Source: Eremomyces bilateralis CBS 781.70 (lineage: Eukaryota > Ascomycota > Dothideomycetes > Eremomycetales > Eremomycetaceae). Taken from it: DNA of 64,000 nt. The notes beneath the pieces were generated by a model. That model was not told the DNA's origin. It was given only the letters and a program-made list of their open reading frames with translations, and made no database searches. The position numbers and the translations under genes are program-made. The stretch lies in the NCBI RefSeq assembly GCF_010015585.1, contig NW_022985068.1, positions 1,629,911 through 1,693,910 of the forward strand. The letters are read 5' to 3'. Positions 54,195 through 64,000 of the stretch are shown here, one piece after another. How positions within the stretch are numbered: position 1 is the first letter of the stretch; every line of letters begins with the position of its first letter.

Positions 54195-54945
54195 ATGAGG
54201 TAAGTTATCCTTAATCGTACAAATTGAATGATCACTGACTCTGTATGCAGGATCGAAACGTGTTACTTCTGCTCGCGGCCATGCTTTCCCAGCAAAGGTG
54301 GGATTCTCTCCTCCATCCATCGCAAGATCGCTCGGCTCACATTTCACAGGCATATCCTTCGTCCGAAACGACGCCAAACTCTTCCGCTTCTGCCGCAGCA
54401 AATGCCATAAGAACGTATGTTCCCGCTATCCCCACCCAAACCCCCAGCGATGCGCTGACCACAGTGCCCTGCAATAGTTCAAAATGAAGCGAAACCCGCG
54501 CAAGCTCTCCTGGACCAAAGCCTTCCGCCGCGCCCACGGCAAGGAGATGACCGTCGACACCACCCTGACCTTCGCTGCCCGCCGCAACGTGCCGGTGCGC
54601 TACAACCGCGACCTGGTCGCCACCACGCTGCGCGCCATGTCGCGCGTGAACGAGCTGCGCGCGAAGCGCGAGCGGCAGTTCTACCTGAACCGGATGAAGG
54701 GGAATAAGAGGCGGGCGTTTGAGGAGGATCGCGCGCTGGTGGCAGAGAATCAGCATCTGCTGCCGCCGAGTCAGAGGGATCGGGTGGAGACGGCGATGGA
54801 GGTGGATGCGGTGAAGGAGGGCGAGTGGGCGGGCATCGAGGCGGAGGAGATGGATGTGGAGGAGGAGGAAGTTGTGGTGAAGCAGAAGGGGAAGGAGAAG
54901 AAGAAGCAGCGGTTGGTGGTGGGTGGGGGTACTGTGGAGGGATGA
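54195..54945 (+). CDS. rlp24: RLP24, 60S ribosome biogenesis factor (L24e family), 194 aa
   Basis: Join 54195..54199, 54251..54297, 54350..54414, 54478..54945. The first coding exon is only 5 nt (ATGAG), with strong GTAAGT donor; all joins keep frame. The L24e zinc-finger N-terminus is [17 protein letters not shown] and [20 protein letters not shown], with the four Cys in place. [20 protein letters not shown] and [16 protein letters not shown] follow, then a basic helix and an acidic Lys-rich tail typical of Rlp24 rather than of ribosomal L24. Rlp24 holds the place of L24e on pre-60S particles, recruits and stimulates the AAA-ATPase Drg1, and leaves in the cytoplasm. The call is firm. Confidence 0.95.
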
Positions 54946-55290
54946 GGAATGGCTTTTTCTTGGGGAACATCTCGACTGGAGTTAGGTGGGATACCACGGT
55001 GACGGTTGGCGTTGAGGGCATGAAAACGGTCTGATTTCTGTGGGAACAGCGTGTTGCCTGGACGAAAGCGAGGTCGTCGCGAGAATGCTTCGCGAGAAGG
55101 AGATCGGGGACAGTCAGGAAGCGATTCTCTCGCCCGTGAAGCCGATTGAAAGCAGACCCGTCTCGCTTCATTTGTCAACCCGAATTTAAATGGCATTCTT
55201 ACAACTGAAGCTAGGGTATAAAGACGCGACGCTAGACCGGCAGAAATGCAAAGCAGCTTCATATCAGACAGGACCCGGCGTTGATCCAGC

Positions 55291-56455
55291 CTATCTGATC
55301 TGCCCGATACGGTTCTTCGCCACTGCAACCTTCCCAGAGACCCTAAAACCTGTTAGCATGTCCGGTAATAATATAGCTGAAGAGAACGACGTACCGATCT
55401 ACATCCTGGTCCAAGATGTTGACCAAGTCCATTTGAGACACCAACTCCTCATTGATGGCGATCCCCATCTCCTTGATCCGCCTCACCACGCCCGTCATCG
55501 ACTCCACATCCTGGTCCTGCTCCTTCATGATCCGCTGCTGCAACTGCAACACCCCTTGATTATCCAACTCCCTCGACCGCTCCGTCTCCTTCAACGGCGC
55601 CCCCAACACTCTCCTCCCCCTGCCCCCCGCCCCGCCCATCAGCTCCCCCTTCTTATCACCCGCGCTCTCCTCCTCCTTCCCTACCCGACTCGCCGACCAC
55701 GCATTCAACACCCCCTCCAAACCCTCCCTCTCCATCCTCGCCACCCCCAACAGATCCCTCCGCCTCCGCACCTCCCCCCTCCCCAACTCCCCCTTCCCCT
55801 CCAACCGCCCCAACCCCTCCTCCAACCGCGCAATCAACGTTCCCGCCCTCACCAGCCCCTTCTTCGCATTCGCACTCGCCTCCCGCTTCCCCTGTACATC
55901 CCGCCCCCCCTCTCCCCCACTCCCCAACGACGTACTGCTCTGGTCCCGTTTCGCTAACTGCAACCGCGCCTGCTGCAGCTGCGTCTTCAACTCCGCATGC
56001 GCATCTAGCCACGCCCCCGGCGACGCGATCGCTCCTAACACTCCGATGAGCCCACCCCGCGCTTTCACCCCGTCCTCCCCGAACGCCCCTCCACCTGCCG
56101 CCGCGGCGCCCGCGGGCAACCCCAGAAACGTGCGCCAAGCAGGGGTGTTCCGCCAGCGGGGGTCTATGTCGGCTTCGATGGCGCGGAGGTAAGCCTCAAG
56201 GCGCTGACGGCGAGTTTCGGTGAGGGATGGGGAGGCGATGGTGCGGGTGAGCCAGGATTTGGGGGGGAGGGGGGCGGGTGGGGGGGTGGCGGTGGAGGCG
56301 GTGAGGGCGGCGTGGAGGGCGAGGAAGTCGGAGTAGCGCTTTTGGAGCTCGGTAGTGCGGAGGGGGGAGGTGAGGATGAGGTGGTAGAGGGTGTGAGGTT
56401 TGGTGGTGGGGGGATGGGCGGTGCTGGTGGTGGGTATACGGATGTCGAGGGGCAT
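55291..56455 (-). CDS. vam7: Vam7, PX-domain Qc-SNARE of the vacuole, 370 aa
   Basis: Join complement(55291..55342, 55395..56455); a 52-nt intron (GTACGT...TTTAG), frame kept. I start at ATG 56455 (MPLDIRIPTTSTAHPPTTKP) rather than 13 codons upstream. PX domain: residues 1-110 with LQKRYSDFLALHAAL, PPLPPKSW-type loop and RRQRLEAYLRAIEAD, which binds PI3P. A low-complexity Gly/Glu-rich linker follows. The C-terminal SNARE helix starts LDNQGVLQLQQRIMKEQDQD and reaches the Gln layer (SQMDLVNILDQDVDR). There is no transmembrane segment, as expected of Vam7. It acts with Vam3, Vti1 and Nyv1 in homotypic vacuole fusion under HOPS. The GC-rich antisense frame is a shadow. Confidence 0.92.
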
Positions 56456-57186
56456 GGTGGAAGTGGTGTTTGAAGGATAGATGTGGTCTTTCAAGATCGC
56501 ACGCGGTATGGAGTCTTAGGTGCTGAGTGTCGTGTGTAGAATGTTCTCGGAGTTGTGAGATTCGTTGTCGCCTGTTTGTTTATCTTCCGCTGCTGTACTA
56601 GGCAGTCAGATGGGGTCGGATTGGAGCCTGGAGCGGTGGAAACTCTGGTGCAGGTGGGACACAGACTCTCATTGATCGCGGTATTCTTCAAAGCTTCCAT
56701 GAAATATTCGAACATAAGCATGGAGATTATCAACTTGGTAGTTGGTGAGTGTCGAGGAAACAATCGTAGTTTGATAAAGACGTCACAGCGATACCTCAAA
56801 TGATGCCTGAGGCTGAAATTCTTTTGTTGTAAGGCATCGAAATGTAACCATGGACAGCATGGACAGCATGGACCAGTGCTGCATCACCAGACCCTGACAG
56901 CAGGGTCCATGGCAGAGCAACGAGAGACAATCTTCACAGGAGTCAGAGATGCAGCTTGTCTCACGACTCTATGAGATTCGTTCCTCGTTATCTAAGTCCC
57001 CGGAAACAGAGAGTACATACTATGCATCAACGCGATGCCTACTTATCAAAAGACGACTGGGACTTTCCTCAGCGATACTAAACCCCCACTCGCTTGAATT
57101 CCATAAACCTACACGCCTCCTCCCATATCCCTGGGACCCCATGCCAAAGTTGAACACAGGACGTGCTCATCGCCAGAGTCCATCGC
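56456..57186. other. intergenic, Vam7 promoter and Bim1 3' flank
   Basis: Contains a short direct repeat, GGACAGCATGGACAGCATGG (about 56850-56870). Nothing else seen. Confidence 0.45.
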
Positions 57187-58258
57187 TCAGAACGTCTCCT
57201 CCTCCTGCACCTCGCCTTCCTCCTGCGGGATCTCAAACCCATCCTACCAAGCGTCAGTGAAGCTGCCCCGCCCACCCAATTCCAAAATTCATAGAGAATC
57301 ACCCACCTCAGTCGAGTACAGAATGTTCTGTATCTGTTTCAGGATCCCGTCCTCCACCTCCTCCAGCTCTGGATGCGTCTCCATCTCCGTCTGGATCAGC
57401 AGCTCGATGTCCCGCAGCTTGCTGAAGTAGAAGTCACGCTCCCGCTCTAGCCCCGCCACTGTCTCCTTCAGCTGGTTGTTCTCCATCACTAGCGCCGCGC
57501 TCGGCGCCCCGCCGCCCTGGGGCGTGCGGGTTCGCGGGGCTGCGCCGGGGGCCGCCCGTCGTGCGCCGGTGGCGGGCGCGCGGGCGGAGCTGGCGGTGGC
57601 GGCGGGAGCGCCGGAGCCTTTGCGGCGGGCGAGGGCGTCGTATTCGCCGCCGGGGTAGTATTGGTCCCAGTATCGCTTCGCCCATTGGAGGAATTCGAGG
57701 TTGTCTTGCATCTTGCATTTGACGAGGGCCTCGACAGGGACGATCTTCTCGATGTGATGCCGTGTGAACGCATCTGAGGGTAGAGGGTGGTTAGAATTCA
57801 GGGGGTGAGGGGGAATGAGATGGGTTGCGTACTTTGCAGGACTTTGAAGTTCTGTATGTACGCATATTCGGTGTTGACGTTGAATCGGACCTTCGACATA
57901 GCCACGTCGACTATTCGTGAGTTAGTGTCGAGAAGGTTATCGTGTGCTCCTATCGGACTTACGGAAGATACTATCGAAAATTTGGCACAAGGCAGCCCTT
58001 TGAACGTGTTAGTACCCAGTCCCGCATTATCGTCTCATGATGGCGTACCCAGTTCCGCATTGCTCGACTTTGGTGATGTTGAGCTGGAGGAGGTTGTTGA
58101 GCCACGCGAGCAACTCCTGTCTGCAGAAAGAAAGCAATTAGCGACATTGATTTCCGACAATATCTCTGCAAAGATGTCTTCATGTTCGAGTGATGCCTGA
58201 CTCAAGGCACCACATTGCAGCCAGGGGCTCACGGGTCAACATACCTTGATTCACCCAT
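57187..58258 (-). CDS. bim1: Bim1/EB1-family microtubule plus-end binding protein, 240 aa
   Basis: Join complement(57187..57243, 57307..57773, 57833..57910, 57963..57997, 58049..58120, 58245..58258): six exons including a 14-nt first one (MGESR). All joins keep frame. Calponin-homology domain: RQELLAWLNNLLQLNITKVE, CGTGAALCQIFDSIF, VRFNVNTEYAYIQNFKVLQ, IEKIVPVEALVKCKMQDNLE, FLQWAKRYWDQYYPGGEYDA, the binding site for GTP-like tubulin. Then an Ala/Pro/Arg-rich linker, the EB1 coiled-coil end domain (VMENNQLKETVAGLERERDF, FYFSKLRDIELLIQ) and an acidic tail (FEIPQEEGEVQEEE). Homologous to Bim1/Mal3; it tracks growing microtubule ends. The call is firm. Confidence 0.95.
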
Positions 58259-58805
58259 TTTGGCGGTAGCACGGAGCAAAAGTCTATGGGATTCGTAAAG
58301 GATGAAAAGGAATGGTTTTTCAAGAAAGAGGGTGGGCGTTGCAAGGTGAGAAGAATGACCAAGTTGTCGGAGTTGGAGGGGCGATGGTTTGTTTAGCGAT
58401 GTTGAATGTTGTCAAGGAGATGTTGCTGACCAGCGGAAAGCGGCCCGAGCGTGAGCCAGTGCGGAAAGGCCGAAAGGGGGTCTGCACAAGAACAGCGGAA
58501 CACTTGGCGGTTCATCCCGCGTCTCCCCGCTCCAATGGTAGGGAGGTTGTTTACTAATACACAGGGCCTGGACTACTATGTAGTATGCGAATTACGTGCA
58601 GAGTATTTTGAATTTTTGATAGCTAACTGGAGGGAAAATATCTATCCCCCTCCAGATTTAGCTAACCCACTTGAATCAAATAGATCCATATCAGCCAGCC
58701 ATGTCCCAGAGACTCCAATGCCGGCCGTGTCGGTGTTCAAGCATGATACATGTACACATAAGTCATAGTGCCTTTCTATCCGTTCCGCCCTTCCTTACCC
58801 TACCC
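58259..58805. other. intergenic, Bim1 promoter region
   Basis: No gene seen. Confidence 0.45.
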
Positions 58806-60537
58806 TTATCGACCCTTTCCTGGGCCATAGTACCCTTCTTGCGGGTGTCGCGAGTGGCTCGGACGTCGCGGGCCAGGCGGGCTTCGGTCCTCATATTTCG
58901 GCGGCGCCTTCCTCGCCCTCTTTCGCTCGCCCAGGACGGCGGCGATGACATACAGCACCCACATGATCCCCGCGACGATGGCGAAGATGATGTATCCGGC
59001 CTGCGTGTTGCCGGCAAGCATGAAGCCCAGGCCGCCATTGATGATGCCCAGGGTAATGATGATGCGGCCGTTCCAGAGATGACCGTGGGACCAGGCAGTG
59101 CGGGTGCCGTATTTCTTGAACATGGTGTGGTGGACCATTCCGAGAATCGGTTGGAAGAAAAGGAGGACGAATAGGACGATGCCGATGATAGGATGGTATT
59201 TGTCCAACTGCACATATCAGTTAGCGGTGCTGTCACGGTACTCTTTTATTTCTTTACCATGTTGACAGGGCCAGTGGTCGCCATGTATATCCCAAGGCCA
59301 AAACAAGCCACGAACACCAACCAGGTAAGTACCTGAAGCCCCGCATGCAGCCAGATAAGCCCCGGGAAGCTTAGGATCCGGATAATGATGGCACCAACCG
59401 GGAACAGGACACCAAAAGCAAGGCATCCTAGCACCCCATGGGCGATCAAGATGTTTCGCTGCATCAGGAAGTTAAGGCCCGCGAAACCCGACACCCCAGG
59501 ACCCAAAGCCCCATTGCTCTCGGTACCGCTGGTACTTCCCTCATCGCAATACGGCAACTCGTCGGCTCGCTCCTCGAGTTCTCGCTTGCCGTTGTTGTAC
59601 CCTCCTCCGTAACCGCCGGGATATCCGGTCGGGCGGGAGGCAGGGCCATGTGGAGGGGCACTTCCCCACGGTCCCCATGCACTGTTCGTGGCGGTCTCGG
59701 GAGACGGGTCCGATGGCATGCTATACGTGGGTGACCCCGAGTTGCCGCCTGCCGATGGTCGTAGTCGACAACCTGAAGGGCTAGCCGGGGTGCCCGACGT
59801 TCCTGTGCCGGAGCTTCCAGTCTCGGAGCTTCCAGTGCCAGAGCTGTCTGTGCCGCTCGTACTGCTATCCAGGAAAGGATTCGCCGTGTTGCCACCCCGC
59901 GCTTGGGCGAAGTCGAGCTCGAAACGTCCCTCGGAGGCATGCTGCGTGATGCCGGCCGATTGATCGTCGGTGTTCATCGCGCGACCGGATTGGTATGCCC
60001 AGATGAAGTCGCCATTGTCGTCGGTGAGGTCCATGGATCCCCCTTTCCATGAATCACAGTTCGAGCCTAGGTTCACGGTCAATATATGGGTGCGTCGATC
60101 GACGCTGCGGAAACGTACACCGGACATTGGCGGTCATCATCCCGTTCGACACGCCGGAGCCCTCAAGGAGCGTCACCTGGGCACCGGAGTCGAATTGGGG
60201 CATAACATGGCCTTGCCCAAGGCGTGGCGATAGTGTGACATTGTTCCCCGAGGCTGAGGTGTACATGAGGAACATGTTCGCGCCGGACATACTGCTGCCC
60301 TGGCCGAAGGCTATCCATGCATTGCTCGTGGGACCGGTAATTTGGAAGAGCAGGTCGCCGGAACCGGGAAGGTTGATGCTGTAGCACACCTGTCCTTGAC
60401 AGCGTTTCGTGATTTGTGCAGAGATTCCAGAACTCAGGCCTAAGAGGGGGAAATGTCAGTTACAATCATCATTGCATTGGCGGGCTCCATGATCACGTAC
60501 CAAGCGCGAGAAACGCAGTCACAGAGGTAAGCCTCAT
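58806..60537 (-). CDS. DOMON-cytochrome b561 membrane redox protein, 522 aa
   Basis: Join complement(58806..59207, 59258..60066, 60119..60439, 60501..60537); all introns GT-AG, frame kept. Signal peptide MRLTSVTAFLALGLSSGISA. The DOMON/CDH-cytochrome-like domain (about 25-190) has NLPGSGDLLFQITGPTSNAW, FLMYTSASGNNVTLSPR and NCDSWKGGSMDLT. A Ser/Thr/Gly-rich linker follows (SGTDSSGTGSSETGSSGT). The cytochrome b561 core has five-to-six helices with heme His in MQRNILIAHGVLGCLAFGVL, LIWLHAGLQVLTWLVFVA, LDKYHPIIGIVLFVLLFFQP and WSHGHLWNGRIIITLGI. The cytosolic tail is basic. Such proteins pass electrons across the plasma membrane, probably to iron or to extracellular acceptors. The electron acceptor here is not known. 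Confidence 0.88.
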
Positions 60538-62876
60538 GCTGAACCAGTTGATTCAGTGAAACACCAGATCAATGAATTAAAAGGACATAAAACGATCCAA
60601 ATCTCAACACCAAAACATATAAGTCCGATATAAAATATGGAACTGCAGAGCAATATGCTTTCTATGCAGGACTCGCAAATCTCGGTGACAGGGACACCGA
60701 GCGACCTTAAACCTCGAGAATTCCGGCGGGGCTCTTTTCAATTTAAAAATCGACTAGAATGGCGGCGCAGCGCAGTTTAGGAAGGCTATTTAAGTTTAGC
60801 AGCAGTGTCACACACTCGACGAGGCCGGCTGCGTATCACATCTCGCTCAGGACGCCTCTCCTCTCCTAGGAGGGCATGCGTGTGCGTTTTTGAGACCTGT
60901 TGGCTGGCTGCATCAATGACTTGTCTACCTGTGCTAGTTTCTGCCAATCACACTTACAACATGAACGGACCGTCAGCACAGCAGTTAGTGGAGAGAAGGC
61001 CCTTGGTCGATCTTGGACAGGTGGGATCCCCGCCTCTCGGTGTACACTAAGCGGAGGACCATCGCTGGATGATGGTTGAGCCTTGGGATGCTTGGAGAGA
61101 TTGATATTTGGCATTCCGGAAGGTACAGAAATGGTGCCGATCACTGACGCAAGCGACGGGAACTACAGAAGCCAGAAGTTGACCAGCGCCAGTATAACGG
61201 TCCAGACCGAGGTGGGGATCCGTTGCTTGCCTTATTTGGACTTCATCGCTTCTCCAACCACCATGTCCAACAATCATCCCATTTTCAATCCTCCGTCACT
61301 CTCCATTCCGTGCCGTAATATTGAAAGAATTCCATCGCTCGTCACACAGAAGAGAGAGAGAGTACCTTCCGCCATCAATGAGAGCCTAAACGTAGACCGT
61401 AGAGAATAATGGCATCATCACTCCCGATCCAGGCGACTCCTCCAACCTTACCTGTTTGGAATGCGCCCCCAATTGCCGCACAAGCAATCAGCACGCAACA
61501 CCGCATCCCATTTGCTGGACAGCGTCATGGGCAGTGGCTGAGCAGCTCCCCTTTCATGTGTCTGATATGAACCTGCATCACCAACCCTTCTCTCACAGGC
61601 CCACGATAACAACCACTTAATCCAAGACGCCTGCCATTCCCTCCACCCTGATCTCCCGTCATCGACGATCTTCGTTTCCGGCTCTGAAACTACAGTGGAT
61701 TCTCGGTTTGCCAACAGCGGAATACAGGCGCCCAACCACTGATAGGACCGCCGGTCGCGCGATGCAGGAAATGCCCCCGCTGTAACACCGTAGCACCGCT
61801 GTGCGACGATGCCAAACCCAGGCGCAAGGGTCGCATGAACTTACGCGTCCTCTTGTACCTCCGCATGGTGATGCCAGTCCTGAATGACAACCAATGGTGC
61901 GGGGTAGAGCGACATGAATTGACGAGAAACGTAGCCCGTAGCTACCTAGGTCTCCCCGATGCCAAGTCGACGACAAGAGGATGCGCGGGTTGGCAGACCA
62001 CGGAGTCGCTCCGTGCAGGGGGACGGTACGGTAGTCCGTCGACAGAATGAATCTGAATGTATTGTGACTGCAAATCAACGACACCTCACTCCCATCGCTG
62101 ACGTACGTGCGATAATCTCATCATCCCCAGATCCAGTCATCACCAATTGCCGTCGTCCCATTGGCGGCATCGCAGGTCTCGGCTCCGCGTGGGGAGCTCC
62201 ACCCCCCGAGAAGTCCGCGAGTGGATATCAGATGCTTCGGACTTTGGGTTCCGCGCTTGATCTCCACGGGCCGGGCGTGGTGCTCTAGATTACGTGGTCG
62301 AAGCGGCTATGCCAGCGATGGTTGGGATGCGGTCGATTACTGTCTGAGTGGAGGAGCATACCCAGACGCATTCACTTCACCCTCGAAGCCGACCCGTGTT
62401 GTGAAGTACGAATAATTCCATAGATACCCACCCGACCGCACGAAGGCCGGTCCATAGCGCAAAGCGACTACTGGTATGTACGCTAACGACTTAATCATAC
62501 AATGCTCATCCATGCGAGAGAAAGTTACCCACGCCCGCTGAACGATCCCAAACGCATGCCGTGATAAAAATCCAAATAACCATAACTCCATGCCGGCCGT
62601 CGCCGACCGAACGCCGTTTTGTCGATGCGCGATGCGTGGATGGAGGAAGGGGGTATCCAACGCAGAAGAAATAGGGATGCTGTGTCGCTAATATGAATGC
62701 ATGCAATGCAGACGTGGAGGTTCGTCTCGTGTATTTTGGTTCTTGTGGGACCGTCAAACTTCGTTCAGGTCCATTAGGTGGGTGTATCAAGCTCGAAATG
62801 AGCGTCGTGATCGAGGTGTGCATGCTGGACGTGGTCATAAAAGACGCGGAATGTGGAAAACAGGGTCGCAATGACC
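60538..62876. other. intergenic, no gene seen
   Basis: 2.3 kb of moderate GC; frames of 60-140 codons on both strands lack motifs and splice-supported extension. It would fit the long 5' and 3' flanks of its neighbours or an unrecognised non-coding gene. Confidence 0.4.
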
Positions 62877-64000
62877 TTATGCTCCGTCTTCGTCGTCGTC
62901 GTAGAAATCGTCGTCATCGTCGATCGTCTCCATGGCCTCTTTAATATATGCAGCAGCCTAGACGCTCAATCAGCACGATCCTAACAAAAACAGAAGCGTC
63001 CAGCTGAACATACCTTCGGATCCAAATTCAACGCGTTCGTGAAATACTTCACCGCCAGCGACCGCTCCCGTAACATCTTATACGTCCGCCCCAGCAAGAA
63101 ATGCACATTCGCCACATCCGGCGCGATGTCCTTTAACACCGTCAACTCCCCCAGCGCATCCTGCGGCCGCCCCAACGTCAGCAGTGCCCGCGCCCGGTTC
63201 AGCCGTGCGAACCGCGACAGGCTCGGCCGCGGGTCCAGATCGCAGGCGTGCGAATACTGCGTGAGCGCGGCGTGGATCTTCTTCATCTTCTGCAGGACGG
63301 TGCCGATGCGGACGGCGAGGACCGCGTTGGTCGGGTTGATCTGCGCGGCGGAGCGATAGTGTTTCTCGGCGACGTCGAATTTGCCTAAGCGCTCGTACAC
63401 GCGGCCGAGGCCGTACCAACCGTGGTAGTGGCGGTGATCGGCGGAGATGGCGCACCGGTAGGCGTGCTGGGCTTTGTCGAACTCTTCATTCTCGACGTGC
63501 TCGTGGCCTTGGAGGGTGTAGGCGTAGGCGAATTTGGGGTCGAGCTGCGTGGCACGCTTGAAGCATTTGACGGCCTGGTCGTGCTCGCGTTGGAGGGAGA
63601 AGGAGTTGCCAATGGCGCACCACGCTTGGGGGGAGAGACGGTCGGCGTCGATCAGCTCGTGGGAAAGGTAGGCGAGTTCGATCTCGTTCTTCTGGTGCCA
63701 GAGGACGGTGGAATAGATTTCCAGGTCTTCCATCCGGGAGGGTGCGATTTTTCTCATTCGAGAGAACGCATCTGCAGCTTCCGGGTACGACGTTCGTTCG
63801 TAATGAGCTTTGCCGATCTGTGCCAGTACCCAGCCAGTCTCCCGTTGAGAAGCAGGAAGGGAATTAAATATCTCAAGCGCCGCTTGGTTCTGGTAACGAG
63901 AGAGGTTGTAGTATCCTGATCCAAGTCGCAGCAGTAATTGCGAAATCCACTGGACGGCTTGCTCTTGCTCTTTCGCCGGATCAGGCTGTGGAGGGCCGGC
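62877..64000 (-). CDS. APC3/Cdc27 (BimA/Nuc2), TPR subunit of the anaphase-promoting complex, C-terminal part
   Basis: Join complement(62877..62957, 63014..>64000); a 56-nt intron, frame kept. The gene continues past the window end, so only the last 356 residues are seen. TPR repeats in tandem: AGPPQPDPAKEQEQAVQWIS, YYNLSRYQNQAALEIFNSLP, MEDLEIYSTVLWHQKNEIEL, LSPQAWCAIGNSFSLQREHD, FAYAYTLQGHEHVENEEFDK, HYHGWYGLGRVYERLGKFDV, TNAVLAVRIGTVLQKMKKIH and ANVHFLLGRTYKMLRERSLA. The order and the acidic tail (AAAYIKEAMETIDDDDDFYD) match APC3. It is the docking arm for Cdc20/Cdh1 IR tails and drives ubiquitination at mitotic exit. Confidence 0.9.

Noticed and set aside
55190-56138. 255- and 160-residue frames overlapping Vam7
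   Set aside because: Pro/Leu/His-rich or Gly-rich shadows of a GC-rich exon; Vam7 motifs fix the true frame.
63039-63919. Plus-strand frames antisense to APC3
   Set aside because: The TPR protein on the minus strand explains this sequence; the antisense frames have no motifs.
1-64000. CRISPR arrays, bacterial operons, ribosome binding sites
   Set aside because: Spliceosomal introns and gene content show a fungal nuclear genome; no regularly spaced repeats of CRISPR type were seen.

Overview
The window is nuclear DNA of a filamentous ascomycete (Pezizomycotina). The genes carry short spliceosomal introns (about 40-100 nt, GTAAGT/GTATGT donors) and belong to families typical of these fungi: NACHT-ankyrin and HET proteins, a rhodopsin-domain membrane protein, an MpaB-type oxygenase and a tyrosinase. 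Several DNA transposons carry in-frame stops that fit C-to-T change at CpA, as repeat-induced point mutation (RIP) would leave. The class or species cannot be told from sequence alone. I rebuilt exon joins by eye from frame continuity and splice sites; all the joins listed keep frame.

Layout. (1) 0-9.4 kb: pogo/Fot1-like fragments, then a tubby-C-like protein, a membrane-anchored MpaB-type oxygenase divergent from a hotdog thioesterase, and a secreted SURNod19-like protein. (2) 9.4-20 kb: a repeat-rich block with four solo LTRs of two families, each with a perfect 5-bp target duplication, an intact NLR-type gene (NACHT plus ankyrin, 781 aa), a Tc1/mariner relic, a pogo relic with a solo LTR nested in it, and another transposase fragment. 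(3) 20-25.7 kb: a rhodopsin-domain membrane protein, a secreted tyrosinase and a HET-domain fragment. (4) 26-33.5 kb: a composite mobile region. A DUF3435-type tyrosine-recombinase gene (the family of Starship 'captains' and Crypton-like elements) is split by a 4.5-kb Tc1-type element with about 170-bp inverted ends, a DD34E transposase and a long passenger gene. A 5S-rRNA-like sequence lies just upstream of the recombinase, and the same arrangement recurs at 19.7 kb. (5) 33.5-39.8 kb: weak coiled-coil and LRR-like remnants and an HNH-nuclease-domain gene. (6) 39.8-46.7 kb: a nearly full-length Helitron RepHel gene, a NACHT fragment and a 5S rRNA-like gene. (7) 48-64 kb: gene-dense core DNA with a MARVEL protein, an SLC43/FMP42-like transporter, Rpn11, RLP24, Vam7, Bim1/EB1, a DOMON-cytochrome b561 protein and the 3' part of APC3/Cdc27.

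The housekeeping genes on the right serve protein turnover (Rpn11, APC3), ribosome assembly (RLP24), vacuole fusion (Vam7) and microtubules (Bim1), with no visible common pathway. The left and middle look like an accessory compartment of nested transposons, immune-type genes and secreted or membrane proteins. The most interesting structure is the 26-33.5 kb composite: recombinase, 5S-like flank and a passenger-carrying Tc1-type element.
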